This document shows positions 1 through 12,600 of a DNA stretch of 64,000 bases, piece by piece. The stretch is taken from the NCBI RefSeq assembly GCF_000020645.1, contig NC_011060.1:618501-682500 (forward strand), read 5' to 3'. Position numbers and translations under genes: made by a program. Origin of the DNA: Pelodictyon phaeoclathratiforme BU-1. Its GTDB lineage: Bacteria > Bacteroidota > Chlorobiia > Chlorobiales > Chlorobiaceae. The notes under the pieces are model-generated. The model saw only the letters and a program-made list of their open reading frames with translations, did not search any database and had not been told where the DNA came from. Within the stretch, counting starts at the first letter, position 1. Each line of letters starts with the position of its first letter.

Positions 1-3000
1 GATAACCATCAACAGCGGCTCTCTGCTGATTGAGGTAGAAGACGACATCCCGGTTCAGACCACTGCGACGGTAGTAGGCTCCGTACAGGAAGACGCACTG
101 AGTGGCGGCAACCTCGACAACACCGCCGCCGACACGACGATAGCGACCGGTAACATATCCGGCCTGGTGAGCGTTGGAGCCGATGCCTCCGCCACCTACT
201 CGGTCCAGGCCAGCGGCCTGCCGACGCTGACCTCGAATGGCAATACGGTCACCTACAGCGCCGTCGATACCAATAGCGACACCATAACCGACAAGCTCGT
301 CGCCTCCGCCTCCGGCAGCACGGTGTTCACCCTGGAACTGAACCAGACAAGTGGCGCCTACACCTTCACGCTGCTCGATCAGCTCGACCACCCGGTCAGC
401 AACAGTGACGACACCGAAATCATGACGCTCGACCTGTCAGGCGGCCTTGTAGCGACCGACAAAGATGGCGATGCGATAACCATCAACAGCGGCTCTCTGC
501 TGATTGAGGTAGAAGACGACATCCCGGTTCAGACCACTGCGACGGTAGTAGGCTCCGTACAGGAAGACGCACTGAGTGGCGGCAACCTCGACAACACCGC
601 CGCCGACACGACGATAGCGACCGGTAACATATCCGGCCTGGTGAGCGTTGGAGCCGATGCCTCCGCCACCTACTCGGTCCAGGCCAGCGGCCTGCCGACG
701 CTGACCTCGAATGGCAATACGGTCACCTACAGCGCCGTCGATACCAATAGCGACACCATAACCGACAAGCTCGTCGCCTCCGCCTCCGGCAGCACGGTGT
801 TCACCCTGGAACTGAACCAGACAAGTGGCGCCTACACCTTCACGCTGCTCGATCAGCTCGACCACCCGGTCAGCAACAGTGACGACACCGAAATCATGAC
901 GCTCGACCTGTCAGGCGGCCTTGTAGCGACCGACAAAGATGGCGATGCGATAACCATCAACAGCGGCTCTCTGCTGATTGAGGTAGAAGACGACATCCCG
1001 GTTCAGACCACTGCGACGGTAGTAGGCTCCGTACAGGAAGACGCACTGAGTGGCGGCAACCTCGACAACACCGCCGCCGACACGACGATAGCGACCGGTA
1101 ACATATCCGGCCTGGTGAGCGTTGGAGCCGATGCCTCCGCCACCTACTCGGTCCAGGCCAGCGGCCTGCCGACGCTGACCTCGAATGGCAATACGGTCAC
1201 CTACAGCGCCGTCGATACCAATAGCGACACCATAACCGACAAGCTCGTCGCCTCCGCCTCCGGCAGCACGGTGTTCACCCTGGAACTGAACCAGACAAGT
1301 GGCGCCTACACCTTCACGCTGCTCGATCAGCTCGACCACCCGGTCAGCAACAGTGACGACACCGAAATCATGACGCTCGACCTGTCAGGCGGCCTTGTAG
1401 CGACCGACAAAGATGGCGATGCGATAACCATCAACAGCGGCTCTCTGCTGATTGAGGTAGAAGACGACATCCCGGTTCAGACCACTGCGACGGTAGTAGG
1501 CTCCGTACAGGAAGACGCACTGAGTGGCGGCAACCTCGACAACACCGCCGCCGACACGACGATAGCGACCGGTAACATATCCGGCCTGGTGAGCGTTGGA
1601 GCCGATGCCTCCGCCACCTACTCGGTCCAGGCCAGCGGCCTGCCGACGCTGACCTCGAATGGCAATACGGTCACCTACAGCGCCGTCGATACCAATAGCG
1701 ACACCATAACCGACAAGCTCGTCGCCTCCGCCTCCGGCAGCACGGTGTTCACCCTGGAACTGAACCAGACAAGTGGCGCCTACACCTTCACGCTGCTCGA
1801 TCAGCTCGACCACCCGGTCAGCAACAGTGACGACACCGAAATCATGACGCTCGACCTGTCAGGCGGCCTTGTAGCGACCGACAAAGATGGCGATGCGATA
1901 ACCATCAACAGCGGCTCTCTGCTGATTGAGGTAGAAGACGACATCCCGGTTCAGACCACTGCGACGGTAGTAGGCTCCGTACAGGAAGACGCACTGAGTG
2001 GCGGCAACCTCGACAACACCGCCGCCGACACGACGATAGCGACCGGTAACATATCCGGCCTGGTGAGCGTTGGAGCCGATGCCTCCGCCACCTACTCGGT
2101 CCAGGCCAGCGGCCTGCCGACGCTGACCTCGAATGGCAATACGGTCACCTACAGCGCCGTCGATACCAATAGCGACACCATAACCGACAAGCTCGTCGCC
2201 TCCGCCTCCGGCAGCACGGTGTTCACCCTGGAACTGAACCAGACAAGTGGCGCCTACACCTTCACGCTGCTCGATCAGCTCGACCACCCGGTCAGCAACA
2301 GTGACGACACCGAAATCATGACGCTCGACCTGTCAGGCGGCCTTGTAGCGACCGACAAAGATGGCGATGCGATAACCATCAACAGCGGCTCTCTGCTGAT
2401 TGAGGTAGAAGACGACATCCCGGTTCAGACCACTGCGACGGTAGTAGGCTCCGTACAGGAAGACGCACTGAGTGGCGGCAACCTCGACAACACCGCCGCC
2501 GACACGACGATAGCGACCGGTAACATATCCGGCCTGGTGAGCGTTGGAGCCGATGCCTCCGCCACCTACTCGGTCCAGGCCAGCGGCCTGCCGACGCTGA
2601 CCTCGAATGGCAATACGGTCACCTACAGCGCCGTCGATACCAATAGCGACACCATAACCGACAAGCTCGTCGCCTCCGCCTCCGGCAGCACGGTGTTCAC
2701 CCTGGAACTGAACCAGACAAGTGGCGCCTACACCTTCACGCTGCTCGATCAGCTCGACCACCCGGTCAGCAACAGTGACGACACCGAAATCATGACGCTC
2801 GACCTGTCAGGCGGCCTTGTAGCGACCGACAAAGATGGCGATGCGATAACCATCAACAGCGGCTCTCTGCTGATTGAGGTAGAAGACGACATCCCGGTTC
2901 AGACCACTGCGACGGTAGTAGGCTCCGTACAGGAAGACGCACTGAGTGGCGGCAACCTCGACAACACCGCCGCCGACACGACGATAGCGACCGGTAACAT

Positions 3001-6000
3001 ATCCGGCCTGGTGAGCGTTGGAGCCGATGCCTCCGCCACCTACTCGGTCCAGGCCAGCGGCCTGCCGACGCTGACCTCGAATGGCAATACGGTCACCTAC
3101 AGCGCCGTCGATACCAATAGCGACACCATAACCGACAAGCTCGTCGCCTCCGCCTCCGGCAGCACGGTGTTCACCCTGGAACTGAACCAGACAAGTGGCG
3201 CCTACACCTTCACGCTGCTCGATCAGCTCGACCACCCGGTCAGCAACAGTGACGACACCGAAATCATGACGCTCGACCTGTCAGGCGGCCTTGTAGCGAC
3301 CGACAAAGATGGCGATGCGATAACCATCAACAGCGGCTCTCTGCTGATTGAGGTAGAAGACGACATCCCGGTTCAGACCACTGCGACGGTAGTAGGCTCC
3401 GTACAGGAAGACGCACTGAGTGGCGGCAACCTCGACAACACCGCCGCCGACACGACGATAGCGACCGGTAACATATCCGGCCTGGTGAGCGTTGGAGCCG
3501 ATGCCTCCGCCACCTACTCGGTCCAGGCCAGCGGCCTGCCGACGCTGACCTCGAATGGCAATACGGTCACCTACAGCGCCGTCGATACCAATAGCGACAC
3601 CATAACCGACAAGCTCGTCGCCTCCGCCTCCGGCAGCACGGTGTTCACCCTGGAACTGAACCAGACAAGTGGCGCCTACACCTTCACGCTGCTCGATCAG
3701 CTCGACCACCCGGTCAGCAACAGTGACGACACCGAAATCATGACGCTCGACCTGTCAGGCGGCCTTGTAGCGACCGACAAAGATGGCGATGCGATAACCA
3801 TCAACAGCGGCTCTCTGCTGATTGAGGTAGAAGACGACATCCCGGTTCAGACCACTGCGACGGTAGTAGGCTCCGTACAGGAAGACGCACTGAGTGGCGG
3901 CAACCTCGACAACACCGCCGCCGACACGACGATAGCGACCGGTAACATATCCGGCCTGGTGAGCGTTGGAGCCGATGCCTCCGCCACCTACTCGGTCCAG
4001 GCCAGCGGCCTGCCGACGCTGACCTCGAATGGCAATACGGTCACCTACAGCGCCGTCGATACCAATAGCGACACCATAACCGACAAGCTCGTCGCCTCCG
4101 CCTCCGGCAGCACGGTGTTCACCCTGGAACTGAACCAGACAAGTGGCGCCTACACCTTCACGCTGCTCGATCAGCTCGACCACCCGGTCAGCAACAGTGA
4201 CGACACCGAAATCATGACGCTCGACCTGTCAGGCGGCCTTGTAGCGACCGACAAAGATGGCGATGCGATAACCATCAACAGCGGCTCTCTGCTGATTGAG
4301 GTAGAAGACGACATCCCGGTTCAGACCACTGCGACGGTAGTAGGCTCCGTACAGGAAGACGCACTGAGTGGCGGCAACCTCGACAACACCGCCGCCGACA
4401 CGACGATAGCGACCGGTAACATATCCGGCCTGGTGAGCGTTGGAGCCGATGCCTCCGCCACCTACTCGGTCCAGGCCAGCGGCCTGCCGACGCTGACCTC
4501 GAATGGCAATACGGTCACCTACAGCGCCGTCGATACCAATAGCGACACCATAACCGACAAGCTCGTCGCCTCCGCCTCCGGCAGCACGGTGTTCACCCTG
4601 GAACTGAACCAGACAAGTGGCGCCTACACCTTCACGCTGCTCGATCAGCTCGACCACCCGGTCAGCAACAGTGACGACACCGAAATCATGACGCTCGACC
4701 TGTCAGGCGGCCTTGTAGCGACCGACAAAGATGGCGATGCGATAACCATCAACAGCGGCTCTCTGCTGATTGAGGTAGAAGACGACATCCCGGTTCAGAC
4801 CACTGCGACGGTAGTAGGCTCCGTACAGGAAGACGCACTGAGTGGCGGCAACCTCGACAACACCGCCGCCGACACGACGATAGCGACCGGTAACATATCC
4901 GGCCTGGTGAGCGTTGGAGCCGATGCCTCCGCCACCTACTCGGTCCAGGCCAGCGGCCTGCCGACGCTGACCTCGAATGGCAATACGGTCACCTACAGCG
5001 CCGTCGATACCAATAGCGACACCATAACCGACAAGCTCGTCGCCTCCGCCTCCGGCAGCACGGTGTTCACCCTGGAACTGAACCAGACAAGTGGCGCCTA
5101 CACCTTCACGCTGCTCGATCAGCTCGACCACCCGGTCAGCAACAGTGACGACACCGAAATCATGACGCTCGACCTGTCAGGCGGCCTTGTAGCGACCGAC
5201 AAAGATGGCGATGCGATAACCATCAACAGCGGCTCTCTGCTGATTGAGGTAGAAGACGACATCCCGGTTCAGACCACTGCGACGGTAGTAGGCTCCGTAC
5301 AGGAAGACGCACTGAGTGGCGGCAACCTCGACAACACCGCCGCCGACACGACGATAGCGACCGGTAACATATCCGGCCTGGTGAGCGTTGGAGCCGATGC
5401 CTCCGCCACCTACTCGGTCCAGGCCAGCGGCCTGCCGACGCTGACCTCGAATGGCAATACGGTCACCTACAGCGCCGTCGATACCAATAGCGACACCATA
5501 ACCGACAAGCTCGTCGCCTCCGCCTCCGGCAGCACGGTGTTCACCCTGGAACTGAACCAGACAAGTGGCGCCTACACCTTCACGCTGCTCGATCAGCTCG
5601 ACCACCCGGTCAGCAACAGTGACGACACCGAAATCATGACGCTCGACCTGTCAGGCGGCCTTGTAGCGACCGACAAAGATGGCGATGCGATAACCATCAA
5701 CAGCGGCTCTCTGCTGATTGAGGTAGAAGACGACATCCCGGTTCAGACCACTGCGACGGTAGTAGGCTCCGTACAGGAAGACGCACTGAGTGGCGGCAAC
5801 CTCGACAACACCGCCGCCGACACGACGATAGCGACCGGTAACATATCCGGCCTGGTGAGCGTTGGAGCCGATGCCTCCGCCACCTACTCGGTCCAGGCCA
5901 GCGGCCTGCCGACGCTGACCTCGAATGGCAATACGGTCACCTACAGCGCCGTCGATACCAATAGCGACACCATAACCGACAAGCTCGTCGCCTCCGCCTC

Positions 6001-6624
6001 CGGCAGCACGGTGTTCACCCTGGAACTGAACCAGACAAGTGGCGCCTACACCTTCACGCTGCTCGATCAGCTCGACCACCCGGTCAGCAACAGTGACGAC
6101 ACCGAAATCATGACGCTCGACCTGTCAGGCGGCCTTGTAGCGACCGACAAAGATGGCGATGCGATAACCATCAACAGCGGCTCTCTGCTGATTGAGGTAG
6201 AAGACGACATCCCGGTTCAGACCACTGCGACGGTAGTAGGCTCCGTACAGGAAGACGCACTGAGTGGCGGCAACCTCGACAACACCGCCGCCGACACGAC
6301 GATAGCGACCGGTAACATATCCGGCCTGGTGAGCGTTGGAGCCGATGCCTCCGCCACCTACTCGGTCCAGGCCAGCGGCCTGCCGACGCTGACCTCGAAT
6401 GGCAATACGGTCACCTACAGCGCCGTCGATACCAATAGCGACACCATAACCGACAAGCTCGTCGCCTCCGCCTCCGGCAGCACGGTGTTCACCCTGGAAC
6501 TGAACCAGACAAGTGGCGCCTACACCTTCACGCTGCTCGATCAGCTCGACCACCCGGTCAGCAACAGTGACGACACCGAAATCATGACGCTCGACCTGTC
6601 AGGCGGCCTTGTAGCGACCGACAA
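1..6624 (+). repeat. Tandem array, 474-bp unit, about 14 identical copies
   Basis: The same 474-bp unit recurs with its first base at 1, 475, 949 and so on to 6163. The copies appear identical base for base, synonymous sites included. The last copy departs from consensus at 6625, where the same protein motif continues with different codons. The array is in frame (158 codons) inside the giant gene. It runs off the left edge, so the true copy number is unknown. It looks more GC-rich than the rest of the gene by eye. Confidence 0.97.
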
Positions 6625-9600
6625 GGACGGTGACCAGATCACCATCAACGCCAGTTCGCTGCTGATCACAGTCGAGGACGACATCCCGATCGCCCGTAAT
6701 GATTCGACCCTGTACATTAAAGAAGGAAGTGAAATGGCTACATCTGTCGGAAATTTGGCATGGAATCTTCTGACATCAACAAATCCGTCAGGGGGAGCGA
6801 CATCATGGAGAGACTATTCCGGTGCTGATGAGTCCATTACCATAACAAGGGTTGACTATGTTGATAGCCTGGGAGCCTCTCAATTCAAGATACTTTCGGG
6901 TGGTACGACCGGAGAACTTGATACAAAATACGGTAAATTAACGGTATTTAGTGACGGGGAGTGGCAATATACTCCAGACCCTTGGGTTAATCATTCCACA
7001 GAACCAGTCTCTGAAACCATAACCTATACCATTACCGATCGTGACGGTGACACGGCAACGGCGACAAAAACCCTAGTTGTTGAGGATACCGCCACGACTA
7101 TCAGTGATCCGCTGGATAACTCTGTCTATGAAAGGAATCTTTCGACAGGATCCGATCCGAACCCTGTGCTGCTTGTTAAAACGGGTACTCTTGGCGTTAA
7201 TAAGCAAGCAGATCCTATTAATGTAGTATTTAACGGAGCACCTCCGCCCACTGGTATAACCTCCAACAAAAAGACGATCTTCTATCATGAAAGTCCTGAT
7301 GGCCATACGCTCACAGCTACAGACCTGGAGGCTGATGGTGGTAATGTGATTTTTACCATAGAAATCAAGAATTATGATTCTAAAGACGCATCCTATGAGT
7401 TTACCCTCTACAGGGCTGTCGATCATCTTTATGAGGATCAGAATACTGGTGCTACCATATCGCATGACCCTATTGAATTTCCGATCCGTTACAAGGTTCT
7501 GGAACCTTACGATAATGATACGGTTCTCAATTTCCCTTCAGGGGTTAATGGAGGCGGACTTGCTGAATTTACAGTCACGATTTATGACGACACGGCTCTT
7601 GTCGAACCTTTGCTGACCTTTCAGGAGGATGAACCGGATCCTGGTGAGAGAACGATGACGGTCAACGCTGATGCGAGATCGACCAATCTGTCCATAACCG
7701 GTACTCCTGCAGCGCATGGAACGGTTCAGGTTAATGACGGAACGATATCAGGTCTTCCCGATGGAACCATTACCTATACTCCATTCCCCAACACAAACTA
7801 TAGTGGGACGGATACCTTTGAGTATACACTGGAGATTGAAAATACATCAACAACCGAAATTCGGACGGTGACCGTAACCGTGATTCCGGTGTCGGATGCG
7901 CCGGGAGTGACGGCTCTTGACTATACCCTCTCGACTCTGGAAGACACTCAGATTGATCTTCGCCTGTATGCACCGACGGTAGGTGATAAAACTGACCAGA
8001 ATGGCATCGGCACAGCAGGTGATGATCCCGAACGGCTTGGCGCAATTACCCTTTCGGGGATTCCGGTCGGTGCGAAGATTTTCAAGGCTGATGGTACGAC
8101 GCTTGTTTTTGAGGCAACCACAGGCCACACCTCATTTACCGTTATGCTTGTCAGTGGTGGCACAACGCCGGTTACCGGCACGGACAGCAAGTCGCTCTTC
8201 CTTGCCGAAACAACTGCCAACAGCTATTTAACGGTTTTGGAATACGAAGGGCTTAAACTACTGCCTCCACCCAACAGCGGCAACAATTTCTCTCCTGCTA
8301 TCACCGTCTCGGTGACAGAATATGAGGTTGATGCAGCGGGTTACCAGAAAGAGGTCAGTGGCGTGGCGGTTCCCGGAGTGACCACAACCGCAACAATTGC
8401 GGTCGAGGTTCTTGCGGTGACGGATATTCCGCCTGCTCCAGGTCTTCTGATTGACGGTTTTGATACGCCCTACACGGCAAACTTCGAAGAGGATACCGTT
8501 TTTGACCTTGGCGCATTGCTTTCAACAACTTCCTTTGATGATACGACGGATGGCAGTGAACATCGTGAAATCGTACTCTCCGGGTTACTGAAAGATACGA
8601 TTGTGACCTCAAATGCTCTTCCGGGACCAGTGACGATTGGTGCGACGGGTACCGTTACCATTCCCCTGATCAACAGTACTGTTCCTGCTGGTATCCAGAA
8701 CGTTCTGCCGGGTATCACCATCACACCGCCGCCAAATTTCAGCGGCGAAATGAACGGTATAACCGTAACCCTGCAGGCGCTTGATACCGATCCGAATCTG
8801 CCAGCGGCATCGCCTGTTCCGGTGAGCTGGACTGATTCGGTTACCCTGAATCTGCTTGTTTTGCCGGTAGCTGATGATATTGCAGCTCCTGATGTATCGA
8901 CTTCTGAGGACCAGTCGGTCAGGTTCCTGAAGGATCTTAGGGTTACCGATATCTCGTCCGGGTTGACCACAGGAGGAACGGAAATCATTACTGCGATAAC
9001 CGTCAGTGATCTTGCGCTTGGTTGGGTAATAAAAAACCCTTCAGGAACAGTTGTTTTCACAGGAGACGGTACGGCTGATTTTTCCATCCCTGTAGGAGAT
9101 TACACAAACTATACCGTTACTCCTCCGCCGCATAGCAGCGCCGATACAACGGTGAAGGTTCTCGTTACCACAACAGATACGGCTACAATTCAGGGAATTG
9201 ATATCACGGATAATAGCAAAATCGATCAATTGCATAATATCAAGGTGACCGTTACCCCGGTAGCCGAGGCGGTTGCAGGGAGTGCTGTGCACAACGGAAC
9301 CTCGGTAACGGTAACTGCGGCTGAAGCGGATTCTGATGTCAGCGGCACCGCTGATCTGGCCATCAATCCACATCACACCTACACGACTCACGGTACAGAG
9401 GGTCAGTTCGTTTCACTTACCGAGGCCGGGTCAAGCCCGTTTGCCATTGGAAGTTTTTGGCACAATGAGGATGCGGATGGTTCAGAGAGAACCTATGCCC
9501 TCTTTACGCCGACATATCTTGTCGGAGGTGTGCTGACAGATATGATTGAAGCAGAGTTCCAGTATACCGATGGTTCCGGGGTGCATACGGAGATCTTTAA

Positions 9601-12600
9601 AGGTACTCCGATAGCGGTAGAAATGCCTTATCTGCATACCGTATCGTTCAAAGCAAAACCTGGTTATAGTGGAGCAGTTACCATTGATGTTCAGGCAAAA
9701 ACAGTTGACCATGGCCCTGATGACACAACGACCGATGTGTTCAATGTCAGTGGTCTGGCTCACCTCGACTTTATTGTTGATCCAGTGCCCAATCAAGTTA
9801 CGCTTGCTGTGACCTCTCCTGTGCCGATTGATGAAGATTTGCTCAGGACGCTCTCCATTCGTCCGACGTCCACAGACACCGATGGATCAGAGAGCTTTAC
9901 CATTACGATTACGGGTATTCCTAATGGCTCCGAGATGATCTATGATGGATCGACTATCTATGCGATAACGGATACATCGGGTACGGTAACCATAAATCAC
10001 TTTGATTCTTCAAAAACGTTTACCATACAGCCGCCTCACAACAGTAATGAAGACATTACTCTCCATGTTACGGGTCACACGGTTGAAGTTCTTGATCCAA
10101 CGAACCCCGGTACGATCTGCCAGCCTCTTGACATTATTGTCGATGTCAGGGGTGTTGCCGATCCTGTTGATGTTGTAACGACTGTGGCCGGATTTTCTGA
10201 GCAACGACTGGATAGTCTGCCTCCTTCAGATCTCATTAGTATGAGTAGTCTTATTTCTGTCACGCGGCAGGATACTGATGGTTCAGAAACCTTGTCGTTC
10301 TATTTTACAGGCCTCGCTAACGGTTTTGATATCAGCGGGGTGAATGTATCCTTCCTTGGTGGTACGGGTACCGAACGCAGATGGCTTCTCACTCCAGGTG
10401 ATTTTGCGGGTACCACAATGACGGTTCCGAAAAACTTCAGCGGAACGGTCACCTTCCAGGGTGTTCCGGTGACCTCGGAAAATGATGGCAACTCCTGGAC
10501 TGGTGATACCTGGGATCCCGTTGGGCTTCGCTGGACAAACAATACCTCTACTGGTGATCCGATACCCCTCTCCCTCACGGTTTCGCCATCACCTGAAGCG
10601 ACGATTGTCGACCATACCGTCTTCAATGAGGATCAGTGGATACTGACTGATCCGCTCAATCCGGTGATGGGCGCCTATGCACGGGTTAATTTTGATCTTC
10701 TACCGCAGCCGCTTGTTGATACGAATGAAGTGTTGACGTCGGTCTGGATAAAAGCGGCCGATGTTGATGGCAGGGTGTTTACCCTCTCTTATGATGCAGA
10801 TGATGCCGGTGCGGGTTCTCCGATTGTCCTTGGCGCTGTGGGAGGTATTCTGGCCGACGACGGTTATTACAAACTCACTGCGGAACAGTCGAAGCATATC
10901 TATGTGCAGAATACGCATGACCTGCATGGCAGCTATACCTTTGAGGTACAGTATGCGATTACCGATCCGACAAGTGATGGCACCACAGTCAGGATTATTA
11001 ATCCTGCTACCGGAGGTTGGACAGGCGTAACAGCGAATTCGGTGACGACGCAGTCGACGATAGCCGCTTATACCCTGACGGTCAATGCGGTGACGGATCC
11101 GATTACTGATCCACTTGGTACAATTAGTGCTGCGGACGAAACTTCTTCTCACACGGTTATATCCGGGGATGTGGTTACGGTCTATGGCAGCACAGTACTC
11201 ACGGTGCCGGTTGTTGTCACGCAGTCCAATTATCTTGCTGAAAATCCTGACGGGCAGGATCTGGATGGCAGTGAAATGCTTGAGCGTTTTATTATTGATG
11301 GTGTGCCGGACGGGATTACGGTTGTCGGAGCGACCTATGTCGGCGATACCGGTACGACACCCAATACCGGGCGCTGGATTTTGGATGTTAATCCGGATCT
11401 TCCATTTACATCCACCATTCCGCGAAATATTGCCTTTGATTTTGATGGAGTTGCTTCGCAGTTTATCGGTTGGTCGAAAACGATTACCATTACCGCAGAG
11501 AGCAGGGATACCGGGTCGGGTATACGTTCTGCTTCCGTATCGTTTACCATTGACAATAGCCTCGTTGTCTCATTTGATGACAGCGGCAGAGCTACTAATA
11601 TTCCGGCGGCTATTACCCCATGGGGTCTCAACACCGTGAGTATGACAGAGGATACGGCTTCCATGCTTGCCGATCTGGCAACGGTTGCGATTTCTTCCAT
11701 CACTGACAGCAGTCCCTTCAGTATTACGCTGAAAAATGTTCAGGCTGGCACCATTGTGACCGGTATGGAGCGTATGGTTTTGCCTGGAGACGAAGTGATT
11801 TATACCGCATCCGGCTCAGGTGGTGATGCCACATTGCAGACACTGCTGCATAACATTACCCTGACACCGCCGCCTGACTCGAACGAAAACAATCATAATG
11901 ACCTGTTTGTCTTTGATCTTGCACTGACAACCTATGCGCCGGGCGGTCAGCAGAATACGGAGAAGTTTCATGGACAGATAGAGGTGTTGCCAGACAGTGA
12001 TCCGACAACGAGCGTGATTACTCCTCGTGCCGGGAGTGAGTACGAGGATGATACGACCAGACCGTCGAAGGTGGACAGCGGAGCGGGAGTCCTCTTTACG
12101 GTTGCTTTCGAGAATGCGGCCGATGGTAGTTCGAATCAACTTTTGGGTAACGTAATGCTTGTGATTGATGAAAGAAGCATGGACAGCTATCTGGGAGGAT
12201 TAGTATTGACGGATGATGGCACCGGTAAGGTACTCACGCTTGAGAGTAGTGGCGGAGGTTTTGCAAACTACAGTATCAGCGGTGTGCTTGCCAGTGATGT
12301 GTTGACCTTGACCTATTTCCCTGTTCCAAATGCCTCGGGCAGTATCGAGATAACGGCTTCGGTTAATTCCCGCGAGACGGGGAGCGTCCAGATCTCCGGC
12401 ACCCCCGGGTCACTCACCATTGATGTGATTCCGGTCATTGATGGCTATAATCCCACATCCATAGTAGCGACAGGTCCGGAGGATACTCGTATTCAATTGG
12501 CTATCACCGGAGGGGGCCTGATTGATCTTGATGGCTCGGAGTCGGTACAGAGTATTTTGCTGAAAAAACTCCATAATTGCTGTCTGGTCTATATTGGAGA

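Noticed and set aside
437..6553. Thirteen identical 142-codon frames on the minus strand, one per repeat
   Set aside because: They are the antisense of the tandem repeat and exist only because each copy is identical. They lack ribosome sites and resemble no family.
1..6624. CRISPR array
   Set aside because: The period is 474 bp with no separate spacers, and it codes for protein.
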